Origin: DUOA01 sp012839095
Lineage (GTDB): Bacteria; Bacillota; Clostridia; Caldicoprobacterales; DTU083
Assembly: GCA_050951505.1 (NCBI GenBank)
Contig: JBMNJE010000001.1
Coordinates: 62,001 to 126,000 of the forward strand
DNA: 64,000 bases
Reading direction: 5' to 3'
Below, one piece after another: positions 60,870 to 64,000 of this stretch (position 1 is its first letter; each line of letters opens with the position of its first letter). A program made the position numbers and the translations under genes. The notes under the pieces were generated by a model. The model ran no database searches and was not told the DNA's origin. It was given only the letters and a program-made list of their open reading frames with translations.

Positions 60870-62300
60870 CTATACCTCCCCGTGCCATACGGTATCTTTT
60901 CGCTGCTCTTCCTTAGCCATTTTGGATAACCTGATAAACAAACTATATAAGGCATATACCGCCAACAGTACAACACCTGTTATCCATGCAAAGTTACCGC
61001 GAAATCTTTCGTGCCTGTATTCATCAAAAGCTTCACTGTATCCCGCCTTGTCGTCTGCCAGCTTATACTCGGCCATGGATTCCCTGTACTTTCCTTCCTT
61101 AAATAATGCCTTTCCCTTTCCTTTATGGGCAAGGGTGTAGTTTGCATCTGTCTGAAGCACCAGTTCCCACATTTCCAGTGCTTCATCATATCTTCCCCTG
61201 GAGTACAAATCCACAGCCTCATGAACATTCCTGATAAATCTGGTGGGCTCAAATACCTGTATATCATTTCGTCCCTTATCCAGTACATATATGTATCCTT
61301 CATCATCCACTATCAGGCTGCTGGGCAGTTCAAATTTCCCCTGAATATTACCAATTCCTCCAAAGGCAGCAAGATTGTTGCCTTCCTGATCATACTGATA
61401 GACCATGCCCAGGTTTCCTTCCAGTATGCTGATAATCCCCTTTTTATCCACAGCAATATCTGTAAAATAAGGGATAAAAGGGTGGGTGTATCTGTAAGTG
61501 TCAGGTTCACCATAAGAACCTTCGGGGTAAATGTTTTTTCCTACGGAATTAATCTTTTTAAGTTGATTGACAGGGCTGTTGGAAACAGCATAAATCATGC
61601 CGTCGTCATGAATGACAAAGTTTGAATAGGGCGGGGGCTGCCTTTTTACAATCTTTTTCTTCTGCTCCCTGGACGCGAAAATCCTTGTCAGAAATTCGTT
61701 CAGTCTGAAGCCCACATGCTCAGCTCCGACGTAACCTCTGAAGTTATTGTTTGCGTCTACCATCATGAACTGCCTTCCCTTGATGATGTAGATGTAGCCT
61801 GTGGAGTTTACAAAAACCTTATTAGGATCAAAAGACACATTTGGAGGCAGCAGTTCTGAATCCGGCCTGGTAAACTCCTCAACAAAATCCCCGTAAGGAT
61901 CCAGGTGTACTACCCGGTCATTACCTGTATCTGCTATATACAAATCGCCGTCCTTATCAACAAAAACACCTCTGGGGTCCTTAAGCGGTTTGTCTTCAGG
62001 CCCGGTAATTGAAGTTATTATCTCTCCCTCTCTGGTCATTTTAAGGATGCGGTTATTACCTGTATCTGCTATATATATAATCCCCCGAGCATCCATAAAG
62101 AGATCCTCAGCAGCTTTAAGGTATCCCCATTCCTCGCCCAGATAGTTAATAACTTTTACAGGTTTATAAGTCAGGGGTACAGGAACTCTCTGGTCAGAGT
62201 CTATTACATGGTCGTATTCCACCTGAGCATGCCCGGAAGCCGGACATAAGATAATAAGCAGTAAAAGCAGTATAACAATTGTCCTTTTTTTCTTTTTCAT
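60870..62300 (-). CDS. Exported NHL-propeller and TPR protein with C-terminal membrane anchor
   Basis: A 476-residue protein. The signal peptide is MKKKKRTIVILLLLLIILCP, with cleavage near GHAQ. Residues about 55-375 form a six-bladed propeller of NHL repeats: GIIYIADTGNNRILKMT, GDLYIADTGNDRVVHLD and GYIYVLDKGRNDIQVFEP are clear copies. Residues about 380-430 hold TPR units (AVDLYSRGRYDEALEMWE, HKGKGKALFKEGKYRESMAEY). A last helix (FAWITGVVLLAVYALYSLF) anchors it, leaving a basic cytoplasmic tail. It could be a binding or scaffold protein outside the membrane. It lies 13 bases from the MalG-type gene and 3 from the Yip1 gene. The function is unknown. Confidence 0.85.
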   Translation of the reverse strand: MKKKKRTIVILLLLLIILCPASGHAQVEYDHVIDSDQRVPVPLTYKPVKVINYLGEEWGYLKAAEDLFMDARGIIYIADTGNNRILKMTREGEIITSITGPEDKPLKDPRGVFVDKDGDLYIADTGNDRVVHLDPYGDFVEEFTRPDSELLPPNVSFDPNKVFVNSTGYIYIIKGRQFMMVDANNNFRGYVGAEHVGFRLNEFLTRIFASREQKKKIVKRQPPPYSNFVIHDDGMIYAVSNSPVNQLKKINSVGKNIYPEGSYGEPDTYRYTHPFIPYFTDIAVDKKGIISILEGNLGMVYQYDQEGNNLAAFGGIGNIQGKFELPSSLIVDDEGYIYVLDKGRNDIQVFEPTRFIRNVHEAVDLYSRGRYDEALEMWELVLQTDANYTLAHKGKGKALFKEGKYRESMAEYKLADDKAGYSEAFDEYRHERFRGNFAWITGVVLLAVYALYSLFIRLSKMAKEEQRKDTVWHGEV

Positions 62301-62313
62301 CTTTATACCTCGC

Positions 62314-63207
62314 CTATGCCTTAATTCCGGAATGTACCATTGTTTCCATAACCCTTGCCTGCATTAAGGTAAAGATTATTATTGTCGGTAAAGTCATCAG
62401 AAAAGTAGCTGCTCCCACCGCACCGGCCCTTGCTATGGACAAGCCGCCGGCAATGGTCTGAAGTGCCAGGGGCAGCGTTTTCATAGCCTGACTGGTGATA
62501 AAAATCAGGGGTGAAAAGTAATCGTTCCAGTTGGCAACGAAGGAGAATACCACCAGGGTTGCCCAGGCAGGTTTTAAAGAGGGCATTACAATCTTCCAGA
62601 ATAAATACCATTCATTGGCACCATCTATTCGTGCCGCCTCCATCAGAACATCCGGCATTTGCTCTATGAACTGCTTCATCAGAAAGAAATTATATGCCAC
62701 TGCAATCTTGGGAATTATTAATGCGCTGTAGCGGTTGATCATTCCCAGGCTGTTTACCACCATATATGTGGGAATCTGGGTTACATGAGGAGAAAACATT
62801 AATGCGGCCAGAATAATTTTAAACATGGCGTCCGAACCTTTAGGTCTGTATTTAACCAGTGAAAAAGCCCCCATTGCTGAAACTATAACTGTCAGTACAA
62901 CTGTTGTGACAGCGGTTACCACGCTGTTTAGGATGTATCGGGTAAAAGGCACCTCCGAGCTGCTGAGAGCTGTCAGCAAATTGGAGAAGTTAGTCAAAGT
63001 CGGCTTTCGTACCAGGAATCTGGGGGGATATATAAACAATTCATCTATAGGTTTAAAAGCGGTAGATACCATGTATATGAGAGGCAGTGCAGTAAACGCC
63101 ACCAGCCCTATCATAAACGAATAAGTGAAGAACCAGCCCCAGCTTAACTTAATAGATTTCCTTTTTTTTCTGATTTCAGTCTGTTTAAGAACCTTGTTCT
63201 TTGTCAT
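62314..63207 (-). CDS. Carbohydrate ABC importer permease, MalG type (pair 1)
   Basis: A 297-residue permease with six helices. The EAA loop reads PDVLMEAARIDGANEWYLFWKIVMPSLKP and is followed by FVANWNDYFSPLIF, the MalG signature. The basic N-terminus (KQTEIRKKRKSIK) is normal. The ATG follows GGAGGCGGGGAA. It is 24 bases after the MalF-type partner. Though of the same class as the permease at 56139-57128, the two differ throughout, so this is an old split rather than a recent copy. Pair 1 and pair 2 bracket the NHL, Yip1 and DUF5696 genes. Confidence 0.93.
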   Translation of the reverse strand: MTKNKVLKQTEIRKKRKSIKLSWGWFFTYSFMIGLVAFTALPLIYMVSTAFKPIDELFIYPPRFLVRKPTLTNFSNLLTALSSSEVPFTRYILNSVVTAVTTVVLTVIVSAMGAFSLVKYRPKGSDAMFKIILAALMFSPHVTQIPTYMVVNSLGMINRYSALIIPKIAVAYNFFLMKQFIEQMPDVLMEAARIDGANEWYLFWKIVMPSLKPAWATLVVFSFVANWNDYFSPLIFITSQAMKTLPLALQTIAGGLSIARAGAVGAATFLMTLPTIIIFTLMQARVMETMVHSGIKA

Positions 63208-63230
63208 TTCCCCGCCTCCACCTGTTATAA

Positions 63231-64000
63231 TTAGTCTTCAGAGCTGAACAGTCTCATGGAAACCCGTCCCAGTACAAAGGTAATAGCAAACAAACATACC
63301 GATACCGCCGATGCATAGCCCATCTGAAATCTTATAAATGCAAAGTCATATAGATGAGCTACTATGGTATGTGCCGCATAATTAGGGCTCGGTATTCCCG
63401 CTACAGAGACTGCAATGTCAAAGACCCCGAAGGAGCCTACGATAGCGTTAATGGCTCCAAACAAGAGTTGAGGTTTCATTAAGGGTAAGGTTATATACCA
63501 CAGTTCCTGGAAACGGCTTCCTATGCCGTCAATGGCAGCAGCTTCATACAGTTCCCTTGAAACATTCTGAAGCCCGGCCAAAAATACCAGGAATCCTGTT
63601 CCCATGCTCATCCAGACGGATATAATCATAACTACAGGCAGTATGGTTTTTTCATTCATATTCCAGAGTATCGGCTCCACTATAAACCCAAGATTTATTA
63701 ATATGTTGTTTATCAGGCCATATCGGTCTCCTGAGAAAAAATACATCCATACAACTGACATGGCAATGCCGCTGGTGATGGAAGGGGCATAAAAAGCCAG
63801 GGCAAAGGCATTCTTATACTTTAGCTGATTTATTACCCAGGCTGCCATAAATGACATAATATAGCCCAGGGGCCCGGTTATGAATGCAAAAACCAATGTA
63901 TTCTTCAGGGCAATAAGAAATATGTCATCATCCATAAGAAGTATCTTGAAGTTCGTAAGTCCAATCCATACAGGAGATTCCAGCATATTGTAGCGGGTAA
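63231..64000 (-). CDS. Carbohydrate ABC importer permease, MalF type (pair 1), 5' end outside the window
   Basis: The frame runs open through the right edge (TRYN before MLESPVWIGLTNF), so the true start lies beyond 64000. Visible are about 255 residues: the segment typical after helix 1 (SPVWIGLTNFKILLMDDDIF), the EAA loop NVSRELYEAAAIDGIGSRFQELWYITLPLM, and the end MGYASAVSVCLFAITFVLGRVSM. About 40-60 N-terminal residues with the first helix are missing. It pairs with the MalG-type gene that follows 24 bases later. No solute-binding gene is seen on this side within the window. Confidence 0.9.
   Translation of the reverse strand, partial: TRYNMLESPVWIGLTNFKILLMDDDIFLIALKNTLVFAFITGPLGYIMSFMAAWVINQLKYKNAFALAFYAPSITSGIAMSVVWMYFFSGDRYGLINNILINLGFIVEPILWNMNEKTILPVVMIISVWMSMGTGFLVFLAGLQNVSRELYEAAAIDGIGSRFQELWYITLPLMKPQLLFGAINAIVGSFGVFDIAVSVAGIPSPNYAAHTIVAHLYDFAFIRFQMGYASAVSVCLFAITFVLGRVSMRLFSSED

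Noticed and set aside
1..64000. TGA recoding as an explanation for the interrupted SleB-like gene
   Set aside because: Several intact genes end at TGA with coupled ATGA overlaps, for example at 10043, 28833 and 42495, so TGA is a normal stop here.

Overview
The window reads as a chromosomal segment of a Gram-positive, spore-forming anaerobe of the class Clostridia (Bacillota). The evidence is a SleB-like spore cortex hydrolase, lipoprotein signal peptides on solute-binding proteins, AGGAGG-type ribosome binding sites, TTGACA/TATAAT promoters, many U-tailed hairpin terminators, and ABC sugar importers without their own ATPase. Moderate GC and short intergenic gaps fit. I cannot name the genus. 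No tRNA, rRNA, CRISPR array, IS element or prophage was seen.

Layout, left to right. 1-1633: a frame-broken cysteine hydrolase (isochorismatase-like) joined to an NPCBM domain. 2085-13379: housekeeping genes, namely murC, a SleB-like gene with an in-frame stop, an ahcY-mtaD operon for S-adenosylhomocysteine breakdown, an HD-PfkB fusion kinase coupled to a nitroreductase, a cyclophilin lipoprotein and a Fur/PerR regulator, plus two very small membrane-protein genes. 13371-16404: glmM, trxB and a second nitroreductase. 16522-26066: a 2613-residue cell-surface protein next to a membrane-bound LuxR-type regulator that carries a frameshift. 26260-31574: a response regulator, sensor kinase, ABC ATPase and FtsX-type permease operon of the antimicrobial-peptide-sensing kind. 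31875-34809: an endonuclease/phosphatase-fold enzyme and divergent nagB and nagA.

34829-44881 is a mixed defence and resistance stretch. It holds an EVE-domain McrB with McrC (modification-dependent restriction), an RlmA-like methyltransferase with a YgjP-like metalloprotease, an Eis-like acetyltransferase, a drug-type ABC exporter, and an MNT-HEPN toxin-antitoxin pair whose toxin is cut short. A rhamnosidase fragment lies inside it.

44910-64000 is a carbohydrate-use locus: a serine hydrolase, a URO-D family protein with a possible zinc site, a GH42-like lipoprotein, two tandem solute-binding lipoproteins, a GH78 rhamnosidase, and a tight operon with two permease pairs around an NHL/TPR membrane protein, a Yip1-family protein and a DUF5696 secreted protein. 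The probable logic is that surface or secreted enzymes trim a rhamnose-containing glycan, the two lipoproteins bind products, the permease pairs import them using an ATPase encoded elsewhere, and the NHL/Yip1/DUF5696 trio adds an unknown envelope function.

Single-base disruptions occur in at least three genes, several at homopolymers. They may be real pseudogenes or assembly errors, and reads would decide. The best candidates for undescribed biology are the giant surface protein with its LuxR neighbour, the NHL-Yip1-DUF5696 module inside the sugar operon, and a structured RNA candidate at 11936-12227.
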